Source: Pseudomonas sp. AB6 (GTDB lineage Bacteria > Pseudomonadota > Gammaproteobacteria > Pseudomonadales > Pseudomonadaceae). From it: 64,000 nucleotides of DNA. This document shows, in pieces, positions 18,658-28,613 of this stretch. Position 1 is the stretch's first letter. Every line of letters starts with the position of its first letter. The notes beneath the pieces are model-generated. The model was not told where the DNA came from. It saw only the letters and a list, made by a program, of their open reading frames with translations, and did not search any database. The stretch is from NCBI RefSeq assembly GCF_034314105.1, contig NZ_JAVIWJ010000001.1, positions 560,501-624,500 of the forward strand. Reading direction: 5' to 3'. Both the position numbers and the translations under genes were made by a program.

Positions 18658-19743
18658 TCAGTCCCCTTGTTCGATGAAGAAGCGTTCGACGTGCTTGGCA
18701 GTCAATGCCTGCAAGGTGGGCGGGTTCCACTTCGGTTGTTTGTCCTTGTCGATGATCATCGCGCGCACGCCCTCAATCAGGTCGCCATGTTCGAACCACA
18801 AACTGTCCAGATGCAATTCCATTTCAAAACACGCTTCCAGTGGCAGACGACGTCCGCGACGCAGCAGTGCCAGCGTTACCGCCATCGCCAACGGTGATCG
18901 GCTTTTCATTAAATTGGCGGTTTGTAAAGCCCACGCGTGACTATTGGCCACGGTGACTTCGCGTAACTGCTCGACAATGCTCGGAATATCGGGCAGGCCA
19001 AAAAAGTGATCGATAACGGGGCGCAGCTTTTGCAGTGGCGCATCAGGCAACTGCTGCACTGCCATTTTTGCCAGCAGGCTTTGCAAGTCTTTGAGGGCAT
19101 TGCCGCTCCATGGCAGGCGGTCCAGCTCCTTGTCCAGTCGCGGCAATAATTCGCTGTCCACCTGCCAGTCAGCCAGCCCGCAGTACAGCGCATCCGCTGC
19201 GCTGATTTGTACTCCGGTTACGCCGAGATAGATGCCCAATTCACCCGGTAGGCGAGGGAGAAAATAACTGCCGCCTACGTCCGGAAAATTACCGATTGAT
19301 ACCTGTGGCATCGCCAATCGGCTGCGCTCGGTGACCACTCGCAGATCGGCGCTCTGGGCCAAGCCTAATCCACCGCCCAAAACATAGCCGTCCATGAGCG
19401 CAAGCACTGGTTTGCGGTAATGATGAAGCGTCAAGGCGAGGGCGTATTCTTCGAAGAAAAAGTCCAAATGAACCGTTAGACCGTTCTTATAGCTGTCGTA
19501 CAGCGAACGAACATCGCCACCTGTGCAAAACGCCTTGTTGCCGCAGCCGCGCAACACGACAGCGACGATTTGCTCATCTAGGACCCATTGATCGAGTTGC
19601 ACTTGCAGCGTGCGAACCATTTTCAGGTTGATGGCGTTCATGCCAGCGGGCCGATTGAGGGTCAAATGACCGATCTGATTTCTGACGCTGACCAATACGG
19701 CGTCGGGGTCGTGAATCAGGGGTAATAAAATCTCGCTGCTCAT
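18658..19743 (-). CDS. 3-hydroxyisobutyryl-CoA hydrolase (enoyl-CoA hydratase/isomerase family)
   Basis: Crotonase-fold enzyme, 361 residues, that hydrolyses 3-hydroxyisobutyryl-CoA in the valine pathway. The length, the oxyanion-hole blocks [16 protein letters not shown] and [19 protein letters not shown], and the downstream [23 protein letters not shown] segment with its Glu/Asp pair replaced as in the HIBCH subgroup distinguish it from ordinary enoyl-CoA hydratases. The C-terminal region has the [18 protein letters not shown] block typical of the subgroup. It precedes the acyl-CoA dehydrogenase gene by four bases. Products of this pair would feed methylmalonate semialdehyde, the substrate of the mmsA/iolA enzyme at 58737. 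Confidence 0.9.
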   Translation of the reverse strand: MSSEILLPLIHDPDAVLVSVRNQIGHLTLNRPAGMNAINLKMVRTLQVQLDQWVLDEQIVAVVLRGCGNKAFCTGGDVRSLYDSYKNGLTVHLDFFFEEYALALTLHHYRKPVLALMDGYVLGGGLGLAQSADLRVVTERSRLAMPQVSIGNFPDVGGSYFLPRLPGELGIYLGVTGVQISAADALYCGLADWQVDSELLPRLDKELDRLPWSGNALKDLQSLLAKMAVQQLPDAPLQKLRPVIDHFFGLPDIPSIVEQLREVTVANSHAWALQTANLMKSRSPLAMAVTLALLRRGRRLPLEACFEMELHLDSLWFEHGDLIEGVRAMIIDKDKQPKWNPPTLQALTAKHVERFFIEQGD

Positions 19744-19851
19744 TCACTGTATACCTGCATCTTTATTGTTCTGGTTCTCGCAGGGGGCGAGAAACACTGG
19801 CCGGATCCTGCCAGTGCGGTATGGCGGGCCGAGTTCGAGAGCAGGATCAGC

Positions 19852-20433
19852 TCAATGCAGCAGATTATTAAACAGAATATCAATAAGGCTTTTTAGCGGC
19901 TCGGTGCTGCGCTGAGCCTTTCCTATCAACACTGCACCTTGCAGGGAAGAAACAATGAATAACGCGGTATGTTCGCACTCGAACCCATCATGCAACTCCC
20001 CGGCGGCCACCGCTTGCTTAAGGCAGTCAGCGATGTTGTCCTGCAACGAAGCGAATATTTCTACCAGCCGATTACGGATGATGTCGCTATGTTCACTGGT
20101 TTCAGCGGCGAGGTTACCGTATAGGCATCCCATTTTAAGGCAACCGTTTTCAAGCGTTTGTTGATGAAAATCAAAAAAACTACGCAACCGTGCCAAGGGT
20201 AAAAGCGAGGCGTTGCGCAAGGTCCGATCAAGCACCACATGCGTGTTCACGGCATAAAGATCGAGAATCTCCAGACCAAAAAGCTCTTTGGAGATGAAGT
20301 GGTTGGTAAACGAACCTTGAGGTACGCCCGCCGCTTGCACAATGTCCCGCACGCTAGCGCCAGCGAATCCGCGTTCATGTACGACCTTAAGGCCTTCGGT
20401 CAGTAATTTGTCGCGATGTGTTGGTTTAGCCAT
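19852..20433 (-). CDS. TetR-family transcriptional regulator
   Basis: DNA-binding repressor-type protein, 193 residues. The N-terminal helix-turn-helix reads HERGFAGASVRDIVQAAGVPQGSFTNHFISKELFG; the usual Tyr in GSFYxHF is Thr here. The C-terminal ligand-binding part contains CLYGNLAAETSEHSDIIRNRL, which resembles the subgroup that controls electrophile- or quinone-responsive reductase genes. No obvious target gene is adjacent: the valine genes lie downstream on the same strand 108 bases away, and 253 bases without a gene lie upstream. The ligand is not known. Confidence 0.88.
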   Translation of the reverse strand: MAKPTHRDKLLTEGLKVVHERGFAGASVRDIVQAAGVPQGSFTNHFISKELFGLEILDLYAVNTHVVLDRTLRNASLLPLARLRSFFDFHQQTLENGCLKMGCLYGNLAAETSEHSDIIRNRLVEIFASLQDNIADCLKQAVAAGELHDGFECEHTALFIVSSLQGAVLIGKAQRSTEPLKSLIDILFNNLLH

Positions 20434-20686
20434 GGCTCGATAATCTGCTCATACACCGTTGCAATCCATTCATGGGCTGGAGAATAGATTACCCACTGTA
20501 AACGGTGGAGCCCCCAGATACTAATGCCGATAGGATCGGAACACTGGCCCATATTTTGTCGAAAAGCTGGCTCGGCTACACAGTCTTCTTCAGGGCGCCA
20601 ACTTGACGAAGAGTTTCACGCGACGCGTGTCAGATACGCAGCCTCTTCAAAAAGTTGGCTTCTACAGAAGAATAGAGACTCGAGTG

Positions 20687-22834
20687 TTACGCTTTCAAAC
20701 TGAATAACGCCACCTGCGGCTCATCACTCACCCAGAAGTCATCCACTGACCAACCTGCGCTTGCGGCGAGGGCGGTAAACGATTCGACGGTAAATTTGTG
20801 GGAGTTCTCAGTGTGCAGGCGCTCTCCAGCGGCGAAGTGGAAGGTATGCCCAGCAACTTTGACCACTTGTTCATTCTGGCTGACCAGATGCATCTCCATG
20901 CGCTCGTCGACTTCGTTCCACAGTGCCAAGTGCTCAAATACGTCAACGTTAAAGTTGCCGTCGAGTTCACGGTTGATGCGGGTCAACAGGTTTTTGTTGA
21001 AACGGCCTGTGACTCCCTCGGCATCGTCATACGCGGCCACCAAGATATCGGCGTTCTTGACCAAATCTACACCGACAATGAAGTGTGCCCCTTTACCCAG
21101 CAGCGCATGGGCAGAGCGCAGAAACGTCACTGCCTGTGGGTGAGTAAAGTTGCCGATGGTTGAGCCGGGGAAGAACCCCACGCAGGTATGCCCAACGACC
21201 TCAGCAGGAAGTTGCATCGCTCGACTAAAATCATCGATTTGTGGAGCTACGTTCAGTGCGGGGTAGTTCTTTTTCAACAGTGCCGCAGCTTTCTTCAAAG
21301 CGTTGGCGCTGATGTCGATGGGCACGTAAACAGCGATTTGTGGCGCCGAATCGAGCAAAAGCCGGGTTTTTTCACTGGCACCGCTGCCAAATTCTACTAA
21401 TGCCGCACCCGCTGGAATCAGTGCAGCGATCTGCTGCGCGACGTTGGCCAGAAGGCCCGTTTCGGCCCGAGTCGGGTAATATTCGGCGGTCTGGCAAATG
21501 GCTTCAAATAGTTCTGAGCCTGCCGCGTCATAGAAATATTTTGGCGAAAGATTTTTCACGGGAGCCGACAATCCGGTTACTACGTCGCGGGCAAACTCGC
21601 TGTCGTGACTGTTGACTACCCCAGGTTGGCGCTTATCGCGGGCCAGGCGTAGGCCGGAAAACATCCAACGCTTGTCCGGGCCGAAAAAATTGCGGTATGT
21701 GGTGCGGCAATGGCCCGGGGTGGTGATGCTGGCACCGCCGCGCAATACCATTACGTTCACCATGAATTTGCCGTTGTATTCACCCACTGCGCTGTCAGCT
21801 GGCCGGAACCCTGGATAGGCGCTGTATGCGCTTTGCGTCCATTGCCAGGCCACATCGTCGACTTGCTCCAGCAAGCCAGCTTCAGCGGCAGCTTCCCATT
21901 CAGCTTCGGTAGGAAGGCGCGCATCTGCCCAATGGGCGAAAGCCGCCGCTTCGTAATAGCTGATACTAATCACCGGGGCCGCAGGGTCAATTGCTTCCAG
22001 CCCGCGCAAGGTCATGTGCTTCCAACCCTGTTCATCGTGCTGCCAATACACCGGCGAGTTCCAGCCCTCGGACTGAACCGTTGCCCAACCGTCTGACAGC
22101 CAAAGCCCGACCTTGCTGTAACCGCCGTCTGCCATGAACGCTAGCCATTCGCCGTTAGTCACCAATCGATCACTGATTTCGAACGACTGGAGGAACGTGG
22201 TGTGTCGCGGGCCCTCATTGTCGAATGCGAACCCTTTGCCCTTATGGCCGATTTCAGTCAAGCCGCCTTTAAGGGGTTTGAACTGACCACGACGCCCAGA
22301 CACATCTTTCGCCCAGCGCGGGTCATAAGCGGGTTTGAGCGAGGAAACGCTGAACAGGTGCAGGATGTCCATAAGCAACAGTTCTTGATGCTGCTCTTCG
22401 TGAGACAGGCCTAACTCGATCAAGTCCGACATCGATTTATTCAGCGGCGACTGCAACAGGATGCGCATGTGTGCGTCGACGTACTTGCGGTAGTCCACTA
22501 TCTGATCCACGGTTGGACGTGTCATCAACCCACGGTGGGGGCGCGGCTGGCGCGGGCCAATGGCTTCGTAATACGAGTTGAACAGGTACGCGAACGTCGG
22601 GTCGAAGGGGCGGTAGTCCGCCATGTTTTCACGCAGTAGGAAGGTTTCAAAAAACCAGCTGGTATGAGCAATGTGCCATTTGGCGGGGCTTGCGTCCGGC
22701 ATAGACTGAACGACCATGTCCTCGGCGCTGAGCGGTTCGATCAGGCTCTCGGTCCTGCATCGAGTGGTCAGATAGCGCTTGAGTAATGCGTTACTGTCGG
22801 GGGCGTCGCGTAGCTCGCTTGAGGTGCTGGTCAT
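20687..22834 (-). CDS. Ergothioneine biosynthesis fusion protein: EgtB (sulfoxide synthase) + EgtD (histidine methyltransferase)
   Basis: A single 715-residue chain combines two ergothioneine enzymes. Residues 1-400 are EgtB: a DinB-like iron domain with His57 (WHIAHTSWFFETF) and HEEQH (His145, His149), followed by the formylglycine-generating-enzyme-like domain ending RGGASITTPGHCRTTYRNFFGPDKRW. Residues about 412-715 are EgtD: LSPKYFYDAAGSELFEAI, the SAM loop VEFGSGASEKTRLLL, PIDISANAL, and the EgtD C-terminal block EVDERMEMHLVSQ. A 12-residue linker (about 400-412) joins them without a frameshift. EgtD trimethylates histidine to hercynine and EgtB couples it to cysteine or gamma-glutamylcysteine. 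EgtA, EgtC and EgtE genes are not nearby. The domain order is the reverse of fungal Egt1. Confidence 0.9.
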   Translation of the reverse strand: MTSTSSELRDAPDSNALLKRYLTTRCRTESLIEPLSAEDMVVQSMPDASPAKWHIAHTSWFFETFLLRENMADYRPFDPTFAYLFNSYYEAIGPRQPRPHRGLMTRPTVDQIVDYRKYVDAHMRILLQSPLNKSMSDLIELGLSHEEQHQELLLMDILHLFSVSSLKPAYDPRWAKDVSGRRGQFKPLKGGLTEIGHKGKGFAFDNEGPRHTTFLQSFEISDRLVTNGEWLAFMADGGYSKVGLWLSDGWATVQSEGWNSPVYWQHDEQGWKHMTLRGLEAIDPAAPVISISYYEAAAFAHWADARLPTEAEWEAAAEAGLLEQVDDVAWQWTQSAYSAYPGFRPADSAVGEYNGKFMVNVMVLRGGASITTPGHCRTTYRNFFGPDKRWMFSGLRLARDKRQPGVVNSHDSEFARDVVTGLSAPVKNLSPKYFYDAAGSELFEAICQTAEYYPTRAETGLLANVAQQIAALIPAGAALVEFGSGASEKTRLLLDSAPQIAVYVPIDISANALKKAAALLKKNYPALNVAPQIDDFSRAMQLPAEVVGHTCVGFFPGSTIGNFTHPQAVTFLRSAHALLGKGAHFIVGVDLVKNADILVAAYDDAEGVTGRFNKNLLTRINRELDGNFNVDVFEHLALWNEVDERMEMHLVSQNEQVVKVAGHTFHFAAGERLHTENSHKFTVESFTALAASAGWSVDDFWVSDEPQVALFSLKA

Positions 22835-23012
22835 CAGGTTTTTCTCTCCGGTGAATCCGTCTTTCAGCGAGTCTGCTGATCCTTTGCCATTTCCAAAGGA
22901 TGCAGGGCCTATTACGTTCTATTCATGACCGGGTCGAGGCGGAGTACCTATGCACCCCGTCCCGGCCCGAAAAGCGATAACGCGTTACGGCTCAAAAGCG
23001 TTTGGTTTTACC

Positions 23013-23375
23013 TTACGCGGCGTCTACCTCGAAGGTTACCTTGTCGGTGTAAAAGGCTACGTGTTCCTTTATTTCAGCCACCGATGGAAAGGGCTCATCA
23101 TAGGTCCACACTGCGTTTAGAGCCGTTTTGCCGTCAGCGTTCAGGCTGTAGTAATGAGCTTCACCTTTGTATGGGCAATGGGTTTGATGTTCGGTGCGTG
23201 TGTAACGTTCAGCCCGAATATCGGATCGAGGAATATAAAAAACCGCTGGGTAATTAGCTTCTTGGAGTTTCACGGCGTTTTCGGTCTGCGCAACGACTAC
23301 ATCTTGGAACTTGACCGTGACACGCCCCTTAACAGGAGAGAGGGTAATAGGGTGATCGGGACCGGGAGTTTTCAT
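23013..23375 (-). CDS. DUF427 domain protein
   Basis: A 120-residue cytosolic protein of the DUF427 family. Recognisable blocks are VTVKFQDVVVAQTENAVKLQEANYPAVFYIP, the CPYKGEAHYYSL motif and AVWTYDEPFPSVAEIKEHVAFYTDKV, which run through almost the whole length. No catalytic activity is firmly established for the family, so none is assigned. It lies downstream of the glutaredoxin gene on the same strand, separated by about 118 bases, and upstream of the ergothioneine fusion gene. Confidence 0.88.
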   Translation of the reverse strand: MKTPGPDHPITLSPVKGRVTVKFQDVVVAQTENAVKLQEANYPAVFYIPRSDIRAERYTRTEHQTHCPYKGEAHYYSLNADGKTALNAVWTYDEPFPSVAEIKEHVAFYTDKVTFEVDAA

Positions 23376-23493
23376 GGGGATCTGACCTTATCAATGGGAT
23401 GGCTTGGAAAAGCGTAGACGATCACTGCACAAGATATGGACGATCGTATTTTGATACCAAGCTGCCAAACGCCTGAGCGCTGGTTAAACGGTT

Positions 23494-23745
23494 TCAGGCC
23501 AGCAGGACCATTAGTCCACCTTGACGATCCAACGCGGCCAGATCATCGAAGCCGCCGATGTGATGATCGCCGATGAAAATCTGCGGCACACTGCGGCGGC
23601 CGCTCAGAGCCGTCATTTCCTTGCGTCGGACGGAATCGAATTCGATATTAAACTCCTGTACCTCCACGCCCTTGCTGGCAAGCAAGGATTTAGCGTTCCG
23701 GCAGTAGGGGCAGGTGCTAGTCGTATACATAGTCACGGTAGTCAT
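23494..23745 (-). CDS. grxC: Glutaredoxin (GrxC-type)
   Basis: Small cytosolic thiol-disulfide oxidoreductase, 83 residues, using glutathione as reductant. The active site CPYC is at the end of the first strand (VTMYTTSTCPYCRNAK), the cis-proline block is SVPQIFIGDHHIGGFDDL, and the length fits glutaredoxin 3. The glutathione-binding residues around the TVP/SVP loop and GGFDD are present. It sits in a block of redox-related genes with ergothioneine synthesis downstream; whether they are co-regulated is not shown. Confidence 0.92.
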   Translation of the reverse strand: MTTVTMYTTSTCPYCRNAKSLLASKGVEVQEFNIEFDSVRRKEMTALSGRRSVPQIFIGDHHIGGFDDLAALDRQGGLMVLLA

Positions 23746-23894
23746 GAAACGAACCTCTCGGAATCAAAAAGTCAGGCGCGGAGCTCCAGAATCAATTCAT
23801 GATAGAGCGGTTAGCTCTGTTCTCGGGTGCAAAGGCTCGCTGGTTTGCGACAGATCGTCTAAATCGTGAGTTTCTCAGACGTTAGCGCCCGTTA

Positions 23895-24365
23895 TCAGAA
23901 CGGGCGTAAAGGCAGAAATTTTCCGTCAAGCGTGATGACCGCGCGGGAACCGCCTTCAGGGTCTTCAACTTTTTTTATGTCCAGTTTGAAGTTGATCGCG
24001 CTGATGATGCCGTCGCCGAATTGTTCATGAACCAGCGCTTTTAATGTGGTGCCGTAGATTTGAATCATTTCATAAAAGCGGTAGATGGTCGGGTCGGTTG
24101 GAACGCCGCCAGCAATGCTGCCCCGCAACGGAATAATTTGCAGACGAGCAATGGCGTCATCATCAAGGCCCAAGCGTGCCCCGACTATTTTTGCAGCGTC
24201 TTCTGGCAATGGATGTTGGCCCAGGATTGCTGCCGTGACGTAAGCCAAACTCAGGCCAGTGCCGTCGGTAAGGTCCTGCCATGACAGATTTTTGCGAGCT
24301 TTTATCGCCAGGATGTCTGTTGTCAGGGCCAACGTTGGGTCTTGATACGCATGTGACTGTTGCAT
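23895..24365 (-). CDS. cynS: Cyanate hydratase (cyanase)
   Basis: Decamer-forming cytosolic enzyme that converts cyanate and bicarbonate to ammonia and carbon dioxide. With the start at 24365 the protein is 156 residues, exactly the E. coli length, and the catalytic triad falls at the E. coli numbers: Arg96 and Glu99 in [11 protein letters not shown] and Ser122 in GIISAINF. An upstream in-frame start at 24416 would add 17 unrelated residues, and GGAG precedes the chosen ATG by about ten bases. No carbonic anhydrase (cynT), cyanate transporter or CynR gene is adjacent, unlike the E. coli cyn operon. Confidence 0.95.
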   Translation of the reverse strand: MQQSHAYQDPTLALTTDILAIKARKNLSWQDLTDGTGLSLAYVTAAILGQHPLPEDAAKIVGARLGLDDDAIARLQIIPLRGSIAGGVPTDPTIYRFYEMIQIYGTTLKALVHEQFGDGIISAINFKLDIKKVEDPEGGSRAVITLDGKFLPLRPF

Positions 24366-24480
24366 GGGAATAACTCCGTTAGCGTTAAGGTACGCAGTAG
24401 GGTTTGGGCGGATCATGAGCGGGTACAGCAGTTAATTCCAAGACGCATATACAATCTGCACGATAAGTTCTGACTATAAG

Positions 24481-24529
24481 AGGCTTGCCGGGCTGCAGGA
24501 CCGCTTCGCGCTCCATCGCAAGCAAGCCT
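24481..24529. repeat. REP-like extragenic inverted repeat
   Basis: Arms AGGCTTGC (24481-24488) and GCAAGCCT (24522-24529) flank a GC-rich segment with CGCTTCGCG, between cynS and copA. This resembles the degenerate extragenic palindromes frequent in Pseudomonas. It may also act as a transcript end for copA on the minus strand. Confidence 0.5.
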
Positions 24530-24542
24530 ACTCTCGCAAGTT

Positions 24543-26729
24543 TTACTCCCCCGAAGGCCTCCAGGTTTTCAACAGCAGCGCGTTGCTGACCACCGAGACG
24601 CTAGATAAGGCCATGGCGGCGCCGGCGATGACCGGATTAAGGAAACCGAACGCTGCCAATGGAATGCCGACCATGTTGAAGACGAATGCCCAGAACAGAT
24701 TTTGCCGAATCTTCGCGTAGGTCTTGCGACTGATGTCCAGTGCAGCGGGGATCAGTAACGGGTCGCCGCGCATCAGGGTGATGCCCGCAGTGTGCATCGC
24801 GACATCGGTGCCCCCGCCCATCGCAATGCCGACATCGGCAGCGGCCAGGGCCGGGGCATCGTTGATGCCGTCGCCAACCATAGCGACCACTCTGGTTTTT
24901 TTCAGTTCAATCACCATGGCTGCCTTGTCTGCGGGCAGAACTTGTGCGTGCACATCGGCGATGCCCAGGGCTTGAGCCACCCATCGGGCACTGCCTTGAT
25001 TATCGCCCGTTAACAGGTGGCTACTGATGTGTCGCGCAGTCAGTTGTTTGATGGCTTGATCGGCCCCAGGCTTGAGCGTGTCACCAAAAGCAAATAGCCC
25101 CAGTAACGAGGGTAGCGGCCCAATCTCAATCAACCAGGACAACGTTTGACCCTCGGACTCCCATGCCTGCGCATCGGCTGCCATCCCCGCCATGTCGAGA
25201 CCGTTCTCTTGCAAGATCCGGTGGCTGCCCAAAGCCAATGATCTTCCGTCCACCGTGCCGGTGATGCCCCGTCCCGTCAAAGACTGGCTAGCCGTCACTG
25301 ACGCGACAGATAAATGCTGCTCTTTACATGCGTCCAGAACAGCTTTAGCCAAGGGGTGCTCACTGCCCAGTTGCAGCGCGCCGGCCCATTGCAGCAACTG
25401 TTGTTGATTACCATCCACCGCAGATACATGGCTGATACGCGGTTTGCCCGAGGTTAAGGTGCCAGTCTTGTCGAGAACCACGGCCGTCACCTCATGGGCG
25501 CGTTCCAGAGATTCAGCGTCTTTGATTAGAATGCCAAAGCGTGCAGCAACGCCCGTCCCAGCCATGATCGCAGTGGGGGTCGCTAATCCCAGTGCACAAG
25601 GGCAGGCAATGACCAGCACCGCCACCGCATTGATTAGCGCAACTTCTACGGGAACGCCGACCCATAACCACCCCAGTAGGGTCACGACAGCGATCAGCAG
25701 TACTACTGGGACGAAGACCTCACTGACTCTGTCCACCAGCTTCTGGATCGGTGCTTTTGCCGCTTGAGCATCCTCCACCAGACGAATAATTCGTGACAAT
25801 ACTGATTCGGCGCCGATGGCGGTTGTTTTGACGTGCAGCCGACCTTCGCCATTAATTGCGCCGCCGGTCACTTTATCCCCAGGCTGTTTGAACACCGGCA
25901 GGCTCTCGCCGCTGATCAGAGCCTCGTCGGCGTGGCTTTGGCCTTCGATCACCTCACCGTCCACCGGAAAACGCTCACCGGGTTTGACCGACACCACGTC
26001 GTTCAAGCGCAGGGCGCTGATGGCTACGTCCCGTTCCTGGCCATCGACTATCTGTATTGCGCGCTCTGGACGCAGCGCTTCAAGGGCGCGGATAGCCCCG
26101 GCGGTTTGTCGTTTAGCGCGGCTTTCCAGGTATTTGCCCAGCAGCACTAAGGCGATCACCACCGCCGACGCTTCGAAATACAGATGCGGCATGTTGCCAG
26201 CTGAAGTCTTTGCCCATTCGTACACGCTCAGCCCGTAACCGGCACTGGTACCCAATGCGACCAATAGGTCCATGTTCCCGGACCTGGCCCGAACGGCTTT
26301 CCATGCGGCAATATAAAATCGGGCACCGAAAACAAATTGTACGGGGGTAGCCAAGGCAAATTGCATCCATGGGGCCAACATCCAATGCACCCCAAACGGT
26401 TGCAACAGCATCGGAACCACCAGTGGCACTGCCAAGATAATGGCCAGCAGCAGGATTAGCCGTTCGGTGTGCAGGTGTTTTTGCTGCTGCTTCAAGGTGG
26501 TCTGTCGGTCTTCGATGGGGCGTGCGCTGTAGCCGGCATCATCGACCGCGGCGATCAATGCAGCCAGGTCAGTGGGCCCGACCAGTTCAATCCGGGCGCG
26601 CTCGGTTGCGAGGTTAACGCTAGCACTCTTAACCCCTGCGACTTTGTTCAGCGCCCGTTCGACACGCCCCGAACAAGAGGCACAGGTCATGCCTGAAATA
26701 GAAAGGTTGGCGGTAGTGGACGCGATCAT
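24543..26729 (-). CDS. copA: Copper-translocating P1B-type ATPase
   Basis: Inner-membrane pump that exports Cu(I) from the cytoplasm. The 728-residue protein has one N-terminal heavy-metal-associated domain with [15 protein letters not shown], eight expected membrane segments, the intramembrane metal site CPC in [13 protein letters not shown], the phosphorylation motif DKTGTLTSG, and [10 protein letters not shown] in the ATP-binding hinge. The C-terminal helix region contains [33 protein letters not shown], which fits Cu(I) selectivity (Tyr/Asn and MxxSS-type residues). The start at 26729 is favoured over an in-frame ATG at 26759 because GGAG lies eight bases before it and the earlier codon would fall inside the promoter. 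Expression is probably CueR-controlled. Confidence 0.95.
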   Translation of the reverse strand: MIASTTANLSISGMTCASCSGRVERALNKVAGVKSASVNLATERARIELVGPTDLAALIAAVDDAGYSARPIEDRQTTLKQQQKHLHTERLILLLAIILAVPLVVPMLLQPFGVHWMLAPWMQFALATPVQFVFGARFYIAAWKAVRARSGNMDLLVALGTSAGYGLSVYEWAKTSAGNMPHLYFEASAVVIALVLLGKYLESRAKRQTAGAIRALEALRPERAIQIVDGQERDVAISALRLNDVVSVKPGERFPVDGEVIEGQSHADEALISGESLPVFKQPGDKVTGGAINGEGRLHVKTTAIGAESVLSRIIRLVEDAQAAKAPIQKLVDRVSEVFVPVVLLIAVVTLLGWLWVGVPVEVALINAVAVLVIACPCALGLATPTAIMAGTGVAARFGILIKDAESLERAHEVTAVVLDKTGTLTSGKPRISHVSAVDGNQQQLLQWAGALQLGSEHPLAKAVLDACKEQHLSVASVTASQSLTGRGITGTVDGRSLALGSHRILQENGLDMAGMAADAQAWESEGQTLSWLIEIGPLPSLLGLFAFGDTLKPGADQAIKQLTARHISSHLLTGDNQGSARWVAQALGIADVHAQVLPADKAAMVIELKKTRVVAMVGDGINDAPALAAADVGIAMGGGTDVAMHTAGITLMRGDPLLIPAALDISRKTYAKIRQNLFWAFVFNMVGIPLAAFGFLNPVIAGAAMALSSVSVVSNALLLKTWRPSGE

Positions 26730-26759
26730 CACTGGGGCTCCATGGGTGATTTGACCCAC

Positions 26760-26790
26760 AGCATCAACCTTGCCATCAGGTTAAGGTCAA
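26760..26790 (-). promoter_or_regulatory. CueR-type (MerR-family) copper-responsive promoter of copA
   Basis: On the minus strand a -35 element TTGACC (26790-26785) and a -10 element GATGCT (26765-26760) are separated by 19 bases, the lengthened spacer typical of MerR-family activated promoters. The spacer region holds a 21-base dyad at 26767-26787 with arms ACCTT and AAGGT, matching the pattern of CueR sites in front of copA in other bacteria. Transcription would begin around 26753, about 24 bases before the copA start. No cueR gene is present in the window. Confidence 0.85.
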
Positions 26791-26939
26791 GCGCCTTTTT
26801 TTTCGATTGATGAAGAGGGATCGTTACCAAGTCAGGTCAGAACCGGGTCATCGGTACTTCCATGGGTGAGCACGCCACCAGCCAGAGCGGCGACGTAACA
26901 CCGGACTGGGCTGATGACGATAGAGGCAAGGCAAAGCAT

Positions 26940-28556
26940 TCAAAAAATCTGAGTAAATAACCAGTACAGCGAACCGGATAGCACCATCGCCGCTGGCAGC
27001 GTCAACACCCACGCCATCGCCAAGTTGCGCAGGGTACGCATTTGCAGCCCAGAACCGTTGGCGACCATAGCCCCAGCCACACCCGACGACAGAACGTGGG
27101 TAGTTGAAACCGGCAGCCCATACATGTCCGCTGCACCGATGGTAACCATTGCCACCAGCTCTGCCGAAGCGCCCTGTGCGTAGGTCAGGTGGGTTTTGCC
27201 GATCTTCTCGCCGACGGTCACGACGATCCGCTTCCAGCCCACCATGGTTCCGAGGCCCAGTGCCACAGCCACTGCGATTTTGACCCACAGCGGTATGAAC
27301 CGCGTAGCAGTGTCGATCTGCGCCTTAAACTGTTGCAACTTGGCCTGGGTATCAGCGTCGAAATTCCCGACTTTGTTCGCGGTGATCAAGCGAATCGTTT
27401 CTGATGTCAAGTACATGTCATTTCGTACGTTGGCCGTAGCTTCGGCGGGCACTTTCGAAAGCGAACCGTAATCGCCCACCTGAATGCCGATTTTGCCGGT
27501 CATGGCTGCAAGGGCCGGGATCAGCGTCGGCGTGGCCTGTTTAGTGCGCACGTAAGTCGTCAGCTCTAGGCGCGGATCGGCCGGGGCTGGCTGGGTAACA
27601 CTTTTGTTTAATGCCTGTTGCGTGACCTGGGCCACTGCCGCGAACTGCACCGACTGATCAGCCGGCATCGCGCGGTTAAGTGCATAGGCCATGGGCAAGG
27701 TGCCGACCAAGATCAACATAATCAGGCCCATGCCTTTTTGCCCATCGTTGGACCCGTGGGCGAACGACACTCCGGTGCAGGTCAGAATCAACAGGCCTCG
27801 AATCCACAGGGGAGGCGGGGCGCTGCCTTCTGGTGCCCTATACAAAGCTCGGTTCTTGATAAATATGCGCATCACCACCAACAGCAATGCGGCGAACGCA
27901 AAGCCAATCAAGGGCGATAGCAGCAGCGAATAGCCGATTTTGATTGCTTGGCTCCAATCGACCCCGCTGGTGCCGTCGCGACCATGCATCAGGGCATTGG
28001 ACACGCCGACGCCGATGATTGATCCGATTAAGGTGTGCGATGAAGAAGCTGGCAGCCCAAGCCACCATGTGCCCAAATTCCACAATATTGCCGCAATCAA
28101 TAATGCGAAAATCATCGCAAAGCCGGCCGATGAACCCACCTGCAAAATCAGCTCTACCGGCAGTAATGCAATGATGCCGAATGCCACTGCGCCGCTTGAG
28201 GTCAGCACACCAAGAAAGTTGAAGCAACCGGACCAGGCCACCGCGAAATTGGGCGGCAGTGAATGGGTGTAAATTACCGTCGCCACGGCATTGGCGGTGT
28301 CATGGAAACCGTTAACGAATTCAAATCCGAGCGCGATCAACAACGCGACGCCTAACAACAGAAATGGCGTCCAAGTGATTACCGCAGAGCCTACGTTATC
28401 GACGTCATGCATCAGGCTGTAGGCAGTAAATAACAAGCCGCAGCCGAGTATGGCAAAAAAAACAATCCAGGTGAGCAAGCTCGGTTTACGGTCTATTCGC
28501 AGTCTAGAGCCAGATGCTTGGAGCAGCGAATCCGGCGCCAAGGAATTGCTGGGCAT
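26940..28556 (-). CDS. pitA: Low-affinity inorganic phosphate transporter (PitA-type)
   Basis: Inner-membrane metal-phosphate symporter of the PiT family, 538 residues. The two duplicated family signatures are present: GFEFVNGFHDTANAVATVIYT in the N-terminal half and FAHGSNDGQKGMGLIMLILVG in the middle, together with WWLGLPASSSHTLIGSIIGV and GLPVSTTHVLSSGVAGAM. About ten membrane segments and a long hydrophilic loop between residues about 310 and 425 are visible, as in E. coli PitA. It lies 180 bases from copA upstream region and is monocistronic in appearance. I found no convincing PhoB box in front of it. Confidence 0.93.
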   Translation of the reverse strand: MPSNSLAPDSLLQASGSRLRIDRKPSLLTWIVFFAILGCGLLFTAYSLMHDVDNVGSAVITWTPFLLLGVALLIALGFEFVNGFHDTANAVATVIYTHSLPPNFAVAWSGCFNFLGVLTSSGAVAFGIIALLPVELILQVGSSAGFAMIFALLIAAILWNLGTWWLGLPASSSHTLIGSIIGVGVSNALMHGRDGTSGVDWSQAIKIGYSLLLSPLIGFAFAALLLVVMRIFIKNRALYRAPEGSAPPPLWIRGLLILTCTGVSFAHGSNDGQKGMGLIMLILVGTLPMAYALNRAMPADQSVQFAAVAQVTQQALNKSVTQPAPADPRLELTTYVRTKQATPTLIPALAAMTGKIGIQVGDYGSLSKVPAEATANVRNDMYLTSETIRLITANKVGNFDADTQAKLQQFKAQIDTATRFIPLWVKIAVAVALGLGTMVGWKRIVVTVGEKIGKTHLTYAQGASAELVAMVTIGAADMYGLPVSTTHVLSSGVAGAMVANGSGLQMRTLRNLAMAWVLTLPAAMVLSGSLYWLFTQIF

Positions 28557-28613
28557 GATGTGAAGTCCTGTTTATTGGAGTTCACCCTATGATCATTACA
28601 GAATGTGACAAAC

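Noticed and set aside
20505..20530. CCAC/GTGG dyad upstream of the TetR gene as operator
   Set aside because: Arms of four bases are too short to be distinguished from chance.
26848..27288. 146-codon minus-strand frame overlapping the end of pitA
   Set aside because: Glycine- and arginine-rich translation typical of an out-of-frame reading of pitA.
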